Assembly: GCF_004402215.1 (NCBI RefSeq)
Contig: NZ_SOEZ01000079.1
Span: forward strand, 93,444-157,443
Source of the DNA: Cryobacterium tagatosivorans
GTDB lineage: Bacteria; Actinomycetota; Actinomycetes; Actinomycetales; Microbacteriaceae
Length of the DNA stretch: 64,000 nt
Direction: 5' to 3'
Below are positions 1 to 7,802 of this stretch, piece by piece. How positions within the stretch are numbered: position 1 is the first letter of the stretch; each line of letters opens with the position of its first letter. Both the position numbers and the translations under genes were made by a program. The notes below the pieces were generated by a model. That model did not search any database, was not told the DNA's origin, and was given only the letters and a program-made list of their open reading frames with translations.

Positions 1-278
1 TCGTCGTGTTCCACACGGCCGTGCTCGCCTATCTCGACGAGGAGGCCACCCGCCGGTTCTCCGCCACGATCGCCCGGCTTCCCGTGCGCTGGCTGTCGAA
101 CGAGGGCCAGAAGGTCGTCCCCGCCGTCACCGAGAACCTGCGAACGGACCCCACGACATCCACCGACTTCGTGCTCGCCCTCGACTCGGAGCCGATCGCC
201 TTCACCCAGCCGCACGGCCGCGCCCTGCACTGGCTCGCCCACTCCTCCCGCCGAACTGTGAGTTTGGCACCTTCGTAG
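1..278 (+). CDS. DUF2332-family protein, C-terminal part (5' end outside window)
   Basis: This is the last roughly 90 residues of a protein whose start lies before the window; the reading frame is open from base 3. The segment VVFHTAVLAYLD, followed near the end by a PHGRALHWL motif, resembles the C-terminal part of DUF2332 proteins, a conserved actinobacterial family of unknown function. That assignment rests on recognising the motifs, not on a search. The stop codon at 276-278 falls inside the loop of a long palindrome (249-311), so the last codons are encoded by the palindrome's left arm. The gene converges on the GNAT gene that follows. Confidence 0.75.
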   Translation, partial: VVFHTAVLAYLDEEATRRFSATIARLPVRWLSNEGQKVVPAVTENLRTDPTTSTDFVLALDSEPIAFTQPHGRALHWLAHSSRRTVSLAPS

Positions 279-311
279 GCGTCGGGAAGGTGCCGAACTC
301 ACGGTTCGGCG
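249..311. repeat. Palindromic 3'-end repeat, family B copy 1
   Basis: Two 26-base arms (249-274 and 286-311) pair along their whole length with only two G-T wobbles; the apex reads ACCTTC/GAAGGT. The loop contains the stop codon of the upstream gene, and the right arm ends 2 bases before the stop codon of the convergent GNAT gene. No run of T follows. A second copy with almost the same arms lies at 51436-51498. It probably acts as a bidirectional terminator or 3'-end stabiliser. Confidence 0.85.
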
Positions 312-313
312 AG

Positions 314-817
314 CTACAGGGTGAGCTTGAAGCCGATGTGCGAGGCTTCGAAGCCGAGGCGTTCGTAGAACCGATGTGCGGCCTGCCTGATCTGGTCCGA
401 GGTGAGCTGGACCAGCCGTGCCCCGCGCCGACGGCCTTCCGCGATCGCCCAGCCGATCATGGCGCCGCCGAGGCCGTTGCCGCGAAGGCTCGAGTGCACG
501 CGCACCGCTTCAATCTGCATTCTCAGCGCCCCCGCGCGGGCCAGGCCGGGGATGGATGTCAGCTGCATCGTCGCGACGACGTCTCCCGCGGGCGAGACGG
601 CGACGACCAGGAGCTGTGCCGGGTCGGCGTTGATGGCCTCGAAGGCCCGGTCGTACGGGGCACGCGCCTCGGGAACGGCCGATTCGACGGATGCCCGGAG
701 TTGATCGTCGGCGAGCAGCGAGACGATCGCGCCGACGTCGGCGGCCGCGGCCCTGCGCAGCGTGAAGGCGCCGGCCGGGAGGTCGAATTCGGCAAGAGTC
801 ATTGGTGCCAGGTTCAT
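314..817 (-). CDS. GNAT family N-acetyltransferase
   Basis: A 167-residue single-domain GNAT protein that transfers an acetyl group from acetyl-CoA to an unknown amine. The acetyl-CoA binding motif A is visible as VHSSLRGNGLGGAMIGWA (about residues 107-124), including the R-x-x-G-x-G pyrophosphate loop. The typical C-terminal AHRFYERLGFE stretch follows. Its ATG overlaps the stop of the upstream GNAT gene by 4 bases (ATGA), so the two are translationally coupled and probably one transcript. The 3' end abuts the family B palindrome. The substrate cannot be told from sequence. Confidence 0.88.
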   Translation of the reverse strand: MNLAPMTLAEFDLPAGAFTLRRAAAADVGAIVSLLADDQLRASVESAVPEARAPYDRAFEAINADPAQLLVVAVSPAGDVVATMQLTSIPGLARAGALRMQIEAVRVHSSLRGNGLGGAMIGWAIAEGRRRGARLVQLTSDQIRQAAHRFYERLGFEASHIGFKLTL

Positions 818-1329
818 TGCTGCACAAGCTCCTTGATCATTTCCAGTTCGTTCCGGCTGGGGTCCAGGTTGTACGGGGTCGTGTGGCCCGTCGCCCCGAA
901 GCCGCGCCGTTCGTAGGCCGCCCGTGCGCGCGCGTTGTCCTGGTGAACGTGAAGGGTCAACCGGTCGCCCTGGCTGCCGGCCCAGGTTTCGACGGCTGCC
1001 AGCAGCGCATCGGTGACGCCAAGCCGGCTGCCGCGGTAGTCCGGGGTGACGTACACGCCGACGAGGAGTGGGCCGACGGCCGCATCAACGAAGCCGCCCA
1101 TGGTGCCGATCCAGCGCCCTGAATCGTCGATCGCGACGACGGCAATGCCGTGGGGTGCGGTGCCGCGCTCGCCGCGCATCCGCCACTCGGCCTCGTCGTG
1201 GCCGAGGGCGTCGTCGAGTGTCTCGGTGTAGGCGGTCGGTGCGTCGCGGATCATCTCGAGGCGCAGCTGGCGAATTTCACGCCAGTCGGCAGCGACGGTG
1301 CGTCGGATGGAGAATGCCTGGGTGCTCAC
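814..1329 (-). CDS. GNAT family N-acetyltransferase
   Basis: A 171-residue GNAT acetyltransferase, first gene of a two-gene unit with the GNAT gene at 314-817. The acetyl-CoA loop is VTPDYRGSRLGVTDALL (about residues 93-109), and the ARAAYERRGFGATG segment is the usual C-terminal GNAT signature. Many homologues of this layout are described as small-molecule or antibiotic acetyltransferases, but nothing here fixes the substrate. The chosen start is GTG at 1329. A -10-like TAGGCT (complement of 1337-1342) lies 7 bases upstream and there is no Shine-Dalgarno sequence, so the message is probably leaderless. Confidence 0.87.
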   Translation of the reverse strand: MSTQAFSIRRTVAADWREIRQLRLEMIRDAPTAYTETLDDALGHDEAEWRMRGERGTAPHGIAVVAIDDSGRWIGTMGGFVDAAVGPLLVGVYVTPDYRGSRLGVTDALLAAVETWAGSQGDRLTLHVHQDNARARAAYERRGFGATGHTTPYNLDPSRNELEMIKELVQQ

Positions 1330-1372
1330 CGTCGTGAGCCTATCGGGCCGCTAACAGTGCCGCTGGTCTGCG

Positions 1373-1819
1373 CTAGGCCTCGGCGAGCGCCTTGAGCCTG
1401 GCGAGGGCGCGGGGCCACATCTCGGTGAACATGTCGGTGAACTCCTCCTCCGAGTCCAGAGCCACCGCAAGGGTCGTGACACCATCGGACTCGCTGAACG
1501 AGTAGCTTTCGCGCCCGCCAACGAACCTGGCCTGGTCGCCCCGGTACTCGACGCCCTTGACGATTTCGGCCAGGTATTCCAGCGTCATCAGCTCGTCGGG
1601 CCTGTTCTCGACGACCTTCGTGATCATCCCGCCCAGCTCGCCGTCCTCGTCGGGCCCAAAGAAGCGGATCTCGCTGCCCAGGTCCCAGCTGCCCTCGTAG
1701 TAGGAACCGCCCTCGTTGAACGCGCTGGTCCATTGCCGATACGTTGCGTCGTCGAACATGGTCGTCCACACGGTGTGTGCGGGAGCGTCGATCTGGACTG
1801 TGAAGTGCAGCTTTTCCAT
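1373..1819 (-). CDS. SRPBCC/AHSA1-type START-like domain protein
   Basis: A 148-residue protein starting MEKLHFTVQIDAPAHTVW, the N-terminal strand and helix typical of SRPBCC (Bet v1-like) proteins, with PRALARLKALAE as the C-terminal helix. These proteins form a hydrophobic cavity; the AHSA1-like branch has no single known function. The frame stays open further upstream, but the ATG at 1819 matches the domain start exactly. It also has a TACACT -10-like box 7 bases upstream (1827-1832 complement), which suggests a leaderless transcript. It runs convergent to nothing obvious; a short intergenic region separates it from the frameshifted gene at 2007-2651. Confidence 0.82.
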   Translation of the reverse strand: MEKLHFTVQIDAPAHTVWTTMFDDATYRQWTSAFNEGGSYYEGSWDLGSEIRFFGPDEDGELGGMITKVVENRPDELMTLEYLAEIVKGVEYRGDQARFVGGRESYSFSESDGVTTLAVALDSEEEFTDMFTEMWPRALARLKALAEA

Positions 1820-2006
1820 GCCGGGGAGTGTACCCCCGGCCCCGGGGGCGCACGAGACTGCAGCCGGGGCGGCCGGAGGGCGCCCGGTTCGCGAAAACCG
1901 GAACCACCGCGTGGAAGGGGCTGATTCGTCCGGTTTTCGGGCACGACCCCTCGTTCCTTCCGGTTTTGACAGCACGCCTCGACGCGCGGAAGAGGCCGAC
2001 GACCGG

Positions 2007-2651
2007 CTACGGGTTCTCGCGCACACTCTCCAGGCCGTCGATCACCTCGAAGTCGCCCGTGACCAACGGCTTCGGGCGAAGGGTCAGGCAGACCGCCCCG
2101 GCGCCTGTCTTCTCCAGGTTGACCAGGGTGAACCCTGACGGCACCGAGCCGGGCTCGAAGAGCCGCTTGCCCGGCCCACGACGACGGGGAAATAGAGCAG
2201 GCGGTACTCGTCGACCAGGCCGGCGTCGTGCAGGGCGCGGGCCAGCCGGTAGCTGCCGTGCACCTGCAGTTCGCGCCCCGGCCGGGCCTTCAGCTCGGCC
2301 ACGGCGGCCAGGACATCGGCCGGGAGCACGGTGGTGTTGTTCCACGCCGGGTTGACGAGCGTGGTGGAGGCGACGTATTTTGGCAGTCCGTTGAGGGCCA
2401 GCGCGACCGGGTTGTCCGGGTCGGTGACCTGCTCCCAGTACGGCTGCATCATCTGGAATGTGGTCCGCCCGAGCAGGATGGCGTCGGCCTCGGCGAACCA
2501 GCCGTCGACGATCCGCCCGCCCCATGCCCTCGTCGGCGAGGGGCACGAGCCAGCCGCCCCGGTCGAAGCCGCCGGACCGGTCTTCCTCGCGGCCGCCCGG
2601 GCCCTGCATGACGCCGTCCAGGGTGAGGAAGGTGTTGACCGTGAGCTTCAT
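2007..2651 (-). pseudogene. Dihydrofolate reductase-like (RibD C-terminal domain) protein, two frameshifts
   Basis: The N-terminal part ([20 protein letters not shown], then [14 protein letters not shown]) and the C-terminal part ([20 protein letters not shown]) share one frame. The middle ([20 protein letters not shown], then [20 protein letters not shown]) lies in another. Together they give a complete DHFR-like protein of the RibD_C/YyaP type of about 215 residues. The first shift is near 2510-2520 in a G/C run (one extra base) and the second near 2170-2177 (one base missing), so frame is restored at the end. The coding sequence is otherwise intact, which fits either a recent pseudogene or two indel errors in the assembly. 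A GAGAGGA ribosome-binding site precedes the ATG. Confidence 0.8.
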
Positions 2652-2755
2652 CGCAATCCTCTCGTGGGTGAGGCAGCACGGATGGCTGCACCCAGGCCCA
2701 GCGTCGTCCGGGGTGGAAGGGCTGTCAACCGTGGGTGCGGCCCTAGGGTTGGTTC

Positions 2756-2962
2756 ATGATCAGGCGCGCGGATCCAGAGGATCTCGCCGCCCTCCCCGCG
2801 ATCGAAGTCGCCGCCGGGGAGTCGTTTCGAGCCCTGGGCATGGACGAGATCGCCGCCGACCCGCCGCCCTGCCTGGCCGCGCTCGCCGGGTACCAGGCCC
2901 AGGGACGGGCGTGGCTCGCCACCGACCACATCGTCGGGCCCCTCACGCCGAGCGGTGACTGA
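2756..2962 (+). pseudogene. GNAT acetyltransferase N-terminal remnant
   Basis: The 68-residue reading frame begins MIRRADPEDLAALPAIEVAA and contains GRAWLATD, the start of a GNAT fold (beta 1, alpha 1-2, beta 2). It stops before the acetyl-CoA loop, so no active enzyme can be made. Sequence after the stop does not continue the fold in another frame that I can recognise; the 3' part seems deleted, and the stop lies 80 bases before the convergent methyltransferase gene. A TAGGGT box (2744-2749) lies 6 bases before the ATG, so the promoter survives. It could alternatively be a real small protein. Confidence 0.6.
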
Positions 2963-3041
2963 TCGATTCGGCGCACTGGTTGCCCTATGCGTCCGATACG
3001 GCGGAGCGGCTGGCATCCCGGTGCCTGGGGCGGGCGGGGTG

Positions 3042-3812
3042 TCAGCCGCCGGTGCCGATGACGACGGTTCCATCGAGGTCGTCGGAATGCACCACCTTCG
3101 GCGTCAGCCCGTTCTGGGCGAAGACGGCCATGGTGTGCGCTGCCTGCGCCTGGCTCGTCTCGACGAGCAGGTACCCGCCCGGCGCCAGCCAGGCTGGTGC
3201 GGCCGCGGCCACGCGCCGCTGCACGTCGAGGCCGTCGGCCCCGCCGTCGAGGGCCAACCGGGCCTCGTGCAGGCGGGCCTCCGGCGGCATCCGCTCGATG
3301 GCCCCGGTGGGGACGTAGGGGGCGTTGGCGACCAGCACGTCGACCCGGCCGCGCAGGGCCGCTGGCAGGGCGTCGAGGAGGTCGCCCTCGAATACTCGAC
3401 CGCCCAGGGCGGAGAGGTTGCGCCGGGCGCACTCCACCGCCGCGGAGTCGATGTCGGTGGCGTAGAGCTCGATCGTGGGCGTGGCCGAGCTGAGCGCCGC
3501 GCCGACGGCGCCGGAACCGCAGCACAGGTCGACGACGATCGCCCCTGGGCGGCACACCGCGAGGGCCTGGCTCACGAGGAACTCGGTGCGGCGGCGCGGG
3601 ACGAAGACGCCCGGATCGACCTGCACGCGCAGCCCGTAGAACTCGGCCCAGCCGAGGATGTGTTCCAGCGGCAGGCCCCGGACGCGCCTCTCCACCATCG
3701 CGGCGAGTTCGTCCGGCGTGCGCGCCGCGGAGGTGAGCAGGCGCGCCTCGTCTTCGGCGAAGACGCAGCCGGCCGCGCGGAGCCGGGCAGCGATGGCGGA
3801 GGGGGGTGTCAT
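3042..3812 (-). CDS. PrmC/HemK-like protein N5-glutamine methyltransferase (putative)
   Basis: A 256-residue class I SAM-dependent methyltransferase of the PrmC-related type. An N-terminal helical segment with GLPLEHILGWAEFYGLRV (about residues 45-62) is followed by the SAM loop VVDLCCGSGAVGAAL (about 93-107). The substrate motif here reads NAPYVPT rather than the NPPY of true PrmC. In PrmC that motif binds the glutamine of release factors; the change points to the actinobacterial PrmC-related subfamily, whose target is not established. A TAGAGT box lies 8 bases upstream of the ATG. The gene stands alone. Confidence 0.82.
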   Translation of the reverse strand: MTPPSAIAARLRAAGCVFAEDEARLLTSAARTPDELAAMVERRVRGLPLEHILGWAEFYGLRVQVDPGVFVPRRRTEFLVSQALAVCRPGAIVVDLCCGSGAVGAALSSATPTIELYATDIDSAAVECARRNLSALGGRVFEGDLLDALPAALRGRVDVLVANAPYVPTGAIERMPPEARLHEARLALDGGADGLDVQRRVAAAAPAWLAPGGYLLVETSQAQAAHTMAVFAQNGLTPKVVHSDDLDGTVVIGTGG

Positions 3813-3905
3813 TGCACGGGACTCTACTCCACCGGCGACAGAGGCTATTCCCTTGCGGCGCGGATGCCGCAGTACCTAGACTGGGCGCAAATTGGGGGGT
3901 CATTC

Positions 3906-4247
3906 ATGTCCAACGGCGGCGAATACACGGGCTCGGCGACGCGGCTTCCGGCCGGGCAGACGCATCCCGGCGGGATCGTGCCCGACCATCGGGATGCAGC
4001 GGGTGTTGCGACCGTTGCGGCGAATACCCGGGTGGCGGCCATCACCGGGATTGTCCTGGGAGTGATCCCGGCGCTGTCGCTGATCGGGCTGATCGTGAGC
4101 ATCGTTGCGCTCGCCGGGTATCGCAAGGCGGGCGCGAGGCCGACGCTCGCCCTCATCGGCATCGTTGTCAGCGCGGTGGTCCTCGTCGGCTTCGGCGTGT
4201 ACCTGCTCATGCTCGGTGGCCTGCTCGCGGCGAGCCAGGGCTCCTAG
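3906..4247 (+). CDS. Small DUF4190-like membrane protein
   Basis: A 113-residue protein with a polar N-terminus of about 40 residues and two hydrophobic helices: AAITGIVLGVIPALSLIGLI with the following IVSIVALAGY (about 44-75), and LALIGIVVSAVVLVGFGVYL (about 83-102). This two-helix arrangement is typical of the DUF4190-type proteins of actinobacteria, whose function is unknown. The start at 3906 is chosen because of the GGGGGG run 8 bases upstream and because the frame further upstream reads through the antisense methyltransferase gene. It is convergent with the SDR gene across palindrome family C. Confidence 0.75.
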   Translation: MSNGGEYTGSATRLPAGQTHPGGIVPDHRDAAGVATVAANTRVAAITGIVLGVIPALSLIGLIVSIVALAGYRKAGARPTLALIGIVVSAVVLVGFGVYLLMLGGLLAASQGS

Positions 4248-4280
4248 GCGCACGCATTCTCGCTCCCGGGGGCGCTCGAA

Positions 4281-4343
4281 GGTTGAGTCGCGGAGAAAGT
4301 ACCTTCCCGCGCGGGATGAAGGTACTTTGTCCGCAACTCAACC
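4281..4343. repeat. Palindromic 3'-end repeat, family C copy 1
   Basis: Arms 4281-4306 and 4318-4343 pair at about 24 of 26 positions. The core is GCGGAGAAAGTACCTTC, and the apex is the same ACCTTC/GAAGGT seen in family B. It lies exactly between two convergent genes (stops at 4247 and 4355). A second copy is at 15621-15683. There is no T-run on either side, unlike a textbook intrinsic terminator. Confidence 0.85.
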
Positions 4344-4354
4344 CGACGGGCGGG

Positions 4355-5893
4355 CTACCAGGTGCCGGGCTTGTAGTCCTTGAGGAAGACGCCGCAGAGG
4401 TCCTCGCCGGCCTCGCCGCGAACGATCGGGTCGTAGACCCTGGCCGCGCCGTCGACGAGGTCGAGGGGCGCGTGGAAGCCCTCCTCGGCGAGGCGGATCT
4501 TGGTCGGGTGCGGGCGCTCGTCGGTGATCCAGCCGGTATCGACGCTGGTCATCAGGATGCCGTCGGAGAGCATTTCCTTCGCGCTCGTGCGGGTGAGCAT
4601 GTTCAACGCGGCCTTGGCCATGTTCGTGTGCGGATGTCCCGGCCCCTTGTAGCCTCGGCCGAAGACGCCCTCCATCGCGGAGACGTTGACGATGTAGGTG
4701 CGCCGGGCGGGGGAGGCGGCCATCGAGGCGCGCAGGCGGCTGACCAGCAGGAACGGCGCCGTCGTGTTGCAGAGCTGCACCTCGAGCATCTCGAGCGGGT
4801 CGACATCCTCGATGTTGGCGGTCCAGCTGTTCACGTCGTGCAGGTCGGGCACGAGCCCGCCGGCATCGATGGCGGTGCCTGCCGCGAGGCGCTCGAGCGA
4901 GGAGGAGCCCGGCGCGAGGGCGAGGGCGGTGAGGTCGTCCGCGGTGAGCGCGCCCGCCCCGGCGGCGGCCGCGGCGAGGATGGGGTGGCTGCTGACCGAG
5001 GCGGCCAGGGCGGACGGATGCGCGTCGTTCGTGTGCCCGAAGCTCACGATCTCGGGGATGATCCCCTCCGGCAGCGGCGACGACTCGGCCTCGACCAGCG
5101 GCGAATACGACCCGGGGGAGCGGCGCACGGTCTGCGCCGCGTTGTTGATCAGGATGTCGAGCGGTCCCTGGGCCGCAACGGAATCGGCCAGGCCGATCAC
5201 CTGGGCCGGGTCGCGCAGGTCGATCCCGACGATGCGCAGGCGGTGCAGCCAGTCGGCCGAGTCGGGCATGGCGCTGAAGCGGCGCACCGCGTCGCGCGGG
5301 AACCGGGTGGTGATCGTGGTGTGCGCGCCGTCCCGGAGCAGGCGGAGGGCGATGTACATGCCGATCTTCGCGCGGCCGCCGGTGAGTAGCGCGCGTTTGC
5401 CGGTGAGGTCGGTGCGGGCGTCGCGCTTGTCGTGGCTCATCGCAGCGCAGCTCGGGCAGAGCTGGTGGTAGAAGGCATCGACGAGGGTGTAGCGCTGCTT
5501 GCAGATGTAGCAGGGGCGGGCGACGAGCAGCTCGCCGGCCGACGGCTTGCTCGTGCCGAGGCGCAGCTGCGCGCCGATGGTCTCGTCGTCGATGCGGGTC
5601 GGGGCACCGGTCGCCGTGGCCGCGATCACGTCGCGGTCGGCATCCGCGATGGCCTGGCGCTTCTCGGAGCGGCGCGCGACCTTGACCGACTTGAACATCT
5701 TGGCGGTGGCCTGGCGCACGGTGACGAAGTCCGGGTCATCCGGGTCGATCGTGGTGAGCTGCGCGAGCACGCGCAGGGCAACCTCGAGGTCGGCCGGGTC
5801 GATGCCGGGTGTGCTGGGCGTGCCGGCACTGGGCGCCGTCGACGGAACGGGCACGGCCGGAGGCACGGTGTCGGTGGCAGGCACAGTGGTCAT
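4355..5893 (-). CDS. Atypical short-chain dehydrogenase with N-terminal CxxC zinc-ribbon-like segment
   Basis: A 512-residue protein. Residues 1-120 are a Pro/Ala-rich lead and a charged helical part. A CYIC...CPSC pair (about 128-152) looks like a zinc ribbon. After it comes a Rossmann domain starting KRALLTGGRAKIGMYIAL (about 168-185), with LINNAAQTV for the SDR NNAG motif and NVSAMEG for the catalytic Ser strand. The usual catalytic YxxxK is replaced by TNMAK in PHTNMAKAALNMLTRTSA, so the Tyr is missing although Lys and Ser are kept. Long SDR homologues with this motif exist in fungi and bacteria, from memory. The substrate is unknown. A TAGAAT box 6 bases before the ATG suggests a leaderless message. 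Confidence 0.82.
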   Translation of the reverse strand: MTTVPATDTVPPAVPVPSTAPSAGTPSTPGIDPADLEVALRVLAQLTTIDPDDPDFVTVRQATAKMFKSVKVARRSEKRQAIADADRDVIAATATGAPTRIDDETIGAQLRLGTSKPSAGELLVARPCYICKQRYTLVDAFYHQLCPSCAAMSHDKRDARTDLTGKRALLTGGRAKIGMYIALRLLRDGAHTTITTRFPRDAVRRFSAMPDSADWLHRLRIVGIDLRDPAQVIGLADSVAAQGPLDILINNAAQTVRRSPGSYSPLVEAESSPLPEGIIPEIVSFGHTNDAHPSALAASVSSHPILAAAAAGAGALTADDLTALALAPGSSSLERLAAGTAIDAGGLVPDLHDVNSWTANIEDVDPLEMLEVQLCNTTAPFLLVSRLRASMAASPARRTYIVNVSAMEGVFGRGYKGPGHPHTNMAKAALNMLTRTSAKEMLSDGILMTSVDTGWITDERPHPTKIRLAEEGFHAPLDLVDGAARVYDPIVRGEAGEDLCGVFLKDYKPGTW

Positions 5894-5987
5894 CCGTCAA
5901 TTCTACGGCGGCAGCCTGTGAGGCCCCGCCCTCCGGCCGCGCCCTCCGGCCGCGCCCTCGGGCCGGGGGACCGGCACGGGATGCGGA

Positions 5988-6029
5988 AACGGACATGTGC
6001 TGCCGGTGTAGCGGCAACACATGTCCGTT
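5988..6029. repeat. Single palindrome at MFS gene 3' end
   Basis: Arms 5988-6005 and 6012-6029 (core ACGGACATGTG) form an 18-bp stem with one G-T wobble and a 6-base loop. It starts 17 bases beyond the stop of the transporter gene on the minus strand and lies upstream of the SDR promoter. It resembles families A-C in architecture but not in sequence, and probably terminates the transporter transcript. Confidence 0.7.
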
Positions 6030-6045
6030 CGGGCGGCGCGGGGTG

Positions 6046-7626
6046 TTAGACCTTCGCGGGCTCGGCATCCTGCGCGTCGACCACGTCAACGGCGTTGGTC
6101 GCCGCTTCGTAGGTGTGGTCGAACGGCATCTCGTCCATGTCGAGCATCGGGTTCTCGTCCTGGCCCGCAACGAGTTCCCTGGCTTCGGCCTCCGAGGTCA
6201 CACTCGGCATCGAGCCGAGCAGGGGGCGCTGGGCCGTCTCCTTCATGAAGTAGATGGTGATCGCTCCGATGACGGATGTCCCCATCAGGTAGTACGCCGG
6301 CGCCATGTCGTCGCCGGAGGCCGCAATGAGGGCCGCGATGATGAACGGGGTCGTTCCTCCGAAGATCGCGACGGAGAAGTTGTAGGCGATGCCCATCGCT
6401 CCGTAGCGGCTCTCGGTCGGGAACAGGGCCGGCAGGGCCGACGCCAGGTTGGCCACGTAGAAGGTCACCGGGAAGGCGATCAGCGCGAGGCCGAGCAGGG
6501 TGGTCCAGACCTCACCGATGTCGATGAGGAGGAACGCCGGGATGGAGAGGAAGACCGCGCTGATCGCACCGATCCAGAGCACCGGACGTCGTCCGATCTT
6601 GTCGGAGAGGCGACCGGCCAGCGGGATGCAGATCGACATGATGACCAGGATCGGAATGGTCAGCAGCGTTCCATGGAACTCGTCGTAGCCCTTGTTGGCC
6701 GTGAGATAAGTCGGCATGTAGGACGTGAGCGCATAGCCGAGCGTGTTGGCGGACGCCACGAGGACCATGGCCAGCACGATTCCGCGCCAGTAGGCCTTGA
6801 AGATAGCGAGCGGGCCCTTGGCGGCGGGGGCATCGGCGACCAGCGGGTCGTTCGCCGCGATCTCCTTGGCGTCCAGGGTCGCCTGGAAGGTCGGCGATTC
6901 CTCGATCTTCATCCGGAAGTAGATGGCGATGAGGCCCAGGGGTCCGGCGATGAGGAACGGGATGCGCCAGCCCCAGTCCTCCATGACGTCCTGTCCCAGG
7001 GTGACCTGCAACACGGAGACGAGGGCCGCACCGATGGCGAAGCCGAGGTAGCTGCCCATGTCCAGCAGGCTCGCGAAGAATCCGCGGTGCTTGTCCGGAG
7101 CGTGTTCGCTGACGAAGGTGGTGGCACCGGCGTACTCACCGCCGGTGGAGAAGCCCTGGACGATCTTGGTGAACACCAGCAGGGCAGCGGCCAACATGCC
7201 GACCTGGGCGTACCCGGGCAGCAGACCGACGGCGAAGGTGGAGACGGCCATGAGCATGAGCGTCATGGACAGCACCTTCTGGCGGCCGATCTTGTCGCCG
7301 AGCCAGCCGAAGAACACGCCACCGAGGGGGCGGGCGATGAACGTGGCCGCGAAGGTTCCGAGCAGGAACAGCGTCTGCACGGTCTTGTCGGCCTCGGGCA
7401 GGAACACCGGGCCCATCGTGGTGATCAGGTAGCCGAAGACACCGACGTCGTACCACTCCATGGTGTTTCCGACGATCGTTCCGCCGAGGGCTTTCTTCAG
7501 CTTGGGGTGGTCGACGACGTTGACGTCGGACTCCTTGAGCCGGCGCCGCAGGAGCGGTTTTTTGGATTTCACGGCGGCGCTTGTGGCACCGCTCAGAGAC
7601 GTGTTTTTACTTCGGTCAATAGGCAA
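6046..7626 (-). CDS. MHS-family MFS transporter, proline/betaine:H+ symporter-like
   Basis: About 526 residues with twelve predicted membrane helices. The MFS signature GWLGDKIGRQK follows helix 2, and the second-half copy GRLSDKIGRRP is also present. The stretch GNTMEWYDVGVFGYL and the GFSTGGEYAG motif are characteristic of the metabolite:H+ symporter branch that includes ProP. It should sit in the cytoplasmic membrane and import a compatible solute or an organic acid. No in-frame ATG fits. I chose TTG at 7626, which has AGAGAAGAAC about 6 bases upstream; GTG at 7572 is the alternative. A polar C-terminal tail of about 65 residues follows helix 12. Confidence 0.85.
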   Translation of the reverse strand: MPIDRSKNTSLSGATSAAVKSKKPLLRRRLKESDVNVVDHPKLKKALGGTIVGNTMEWYDVGVFGYLITTMGPVFLPEADKTVQTLFLLGTFAATFIARPLGGVFFGWLGDKIGRQKVLSMTLMLMAVSTFAVGLLPGYAQVGMLAAALLVFTKIVQGFSTGGEYAGATTFVSEHAPDKHRGFFASLLDMGSYLGFAIGAALVSVLQVTLGQDVMEDWGWRIPFLIAGPLGLIAIYFRMKIEESPTFQATLDAKEIAANDPLVADAPAAKGPLAIFKAYWRGIVLAMVLVASANTLGYALTSYMPTYLTANKGYDEFHGTLLTIPILVIMSICIPLAGRLSDKIGRRPVLWIGAISAVFLSIPAFLLIDIGEVWTTLLGLALIAFPVTFYVANLASALPALFPTESRYGAMGIAYNFSVAIFGGTTPFIIAALIAASGDDMAPAYYLMGTSVIGAITIYFMKETAQRPLLGSMPSVTSEAEARELVAGQDENPMLDMDEMPFDHTYEAATNAVDVVDAQDAEPAKV

Positions 7627-7716
7627 TATGTTCTTCTCTCGTGGAGGCCATTTGCGTGAGACCTGTGGCGACCCGTGGTCGGGAAATTTCCGAATCATTC
7701 TCGGGCAAGCTAGCCA

Positions 7717-7739
7717 TTTTAGCCGATGATCGGCCAAAA
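7717..7739. promoter_or_regulatory. Operator-like palindrome between divergent genes
   Basis: The 23-base sequence centred at 7728 reads TTTTAGCCGAT/ATCGGCCAAAA around one central base, with a single mismatched pair. It stands in an A/T-rich stretch between the divergent transporter (start 7626) and the DsbA-like gene (start 7803), the right place for a regulator that controls either or both. No regulator gene is adjacent, so the protein that binds is unknown. Confidence 0.5.
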
Positions 7740-7790
7740 CGTTATTCCGGATGCAATTTTGACGGGATTCGGGGGCCCATAAGCGCCGCC

Positions 7791-7796
7791 TAGTCT
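7791..7796 (+). promoter_or_regulatory. -10 box TAGTCT of leaderless promoter
   Basis: TAGTCT ends 6 bases before the ATG at 7803 and there is no Shine-Dalgarno sequence. Transcription from this box would begin at or next to the ATG. No good -35 is seen at 16-18 bases. Confidence 0.55.
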
Positions 7797-7802
7797 GGAC
7801 AT

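Noticed and set aside
1893..1970. Repeated AAAACCGGA/TCCGGTTTT words
   Set aside because: Three short inverted words are seen, but the arms are only about 11 bases with long spacers, so I do not call a palindromic element of families A-C.
6046..7659. Long open frames on the plus strand opposite the MFS gene, and similar long antisense frames opposite valS, ileS and tig
   Set aside because: In GC-rich DNA the strand opposite a real gene often lacks stops. These frames are compositionally odd, lack ribosome-binding sites and recognisable domains.
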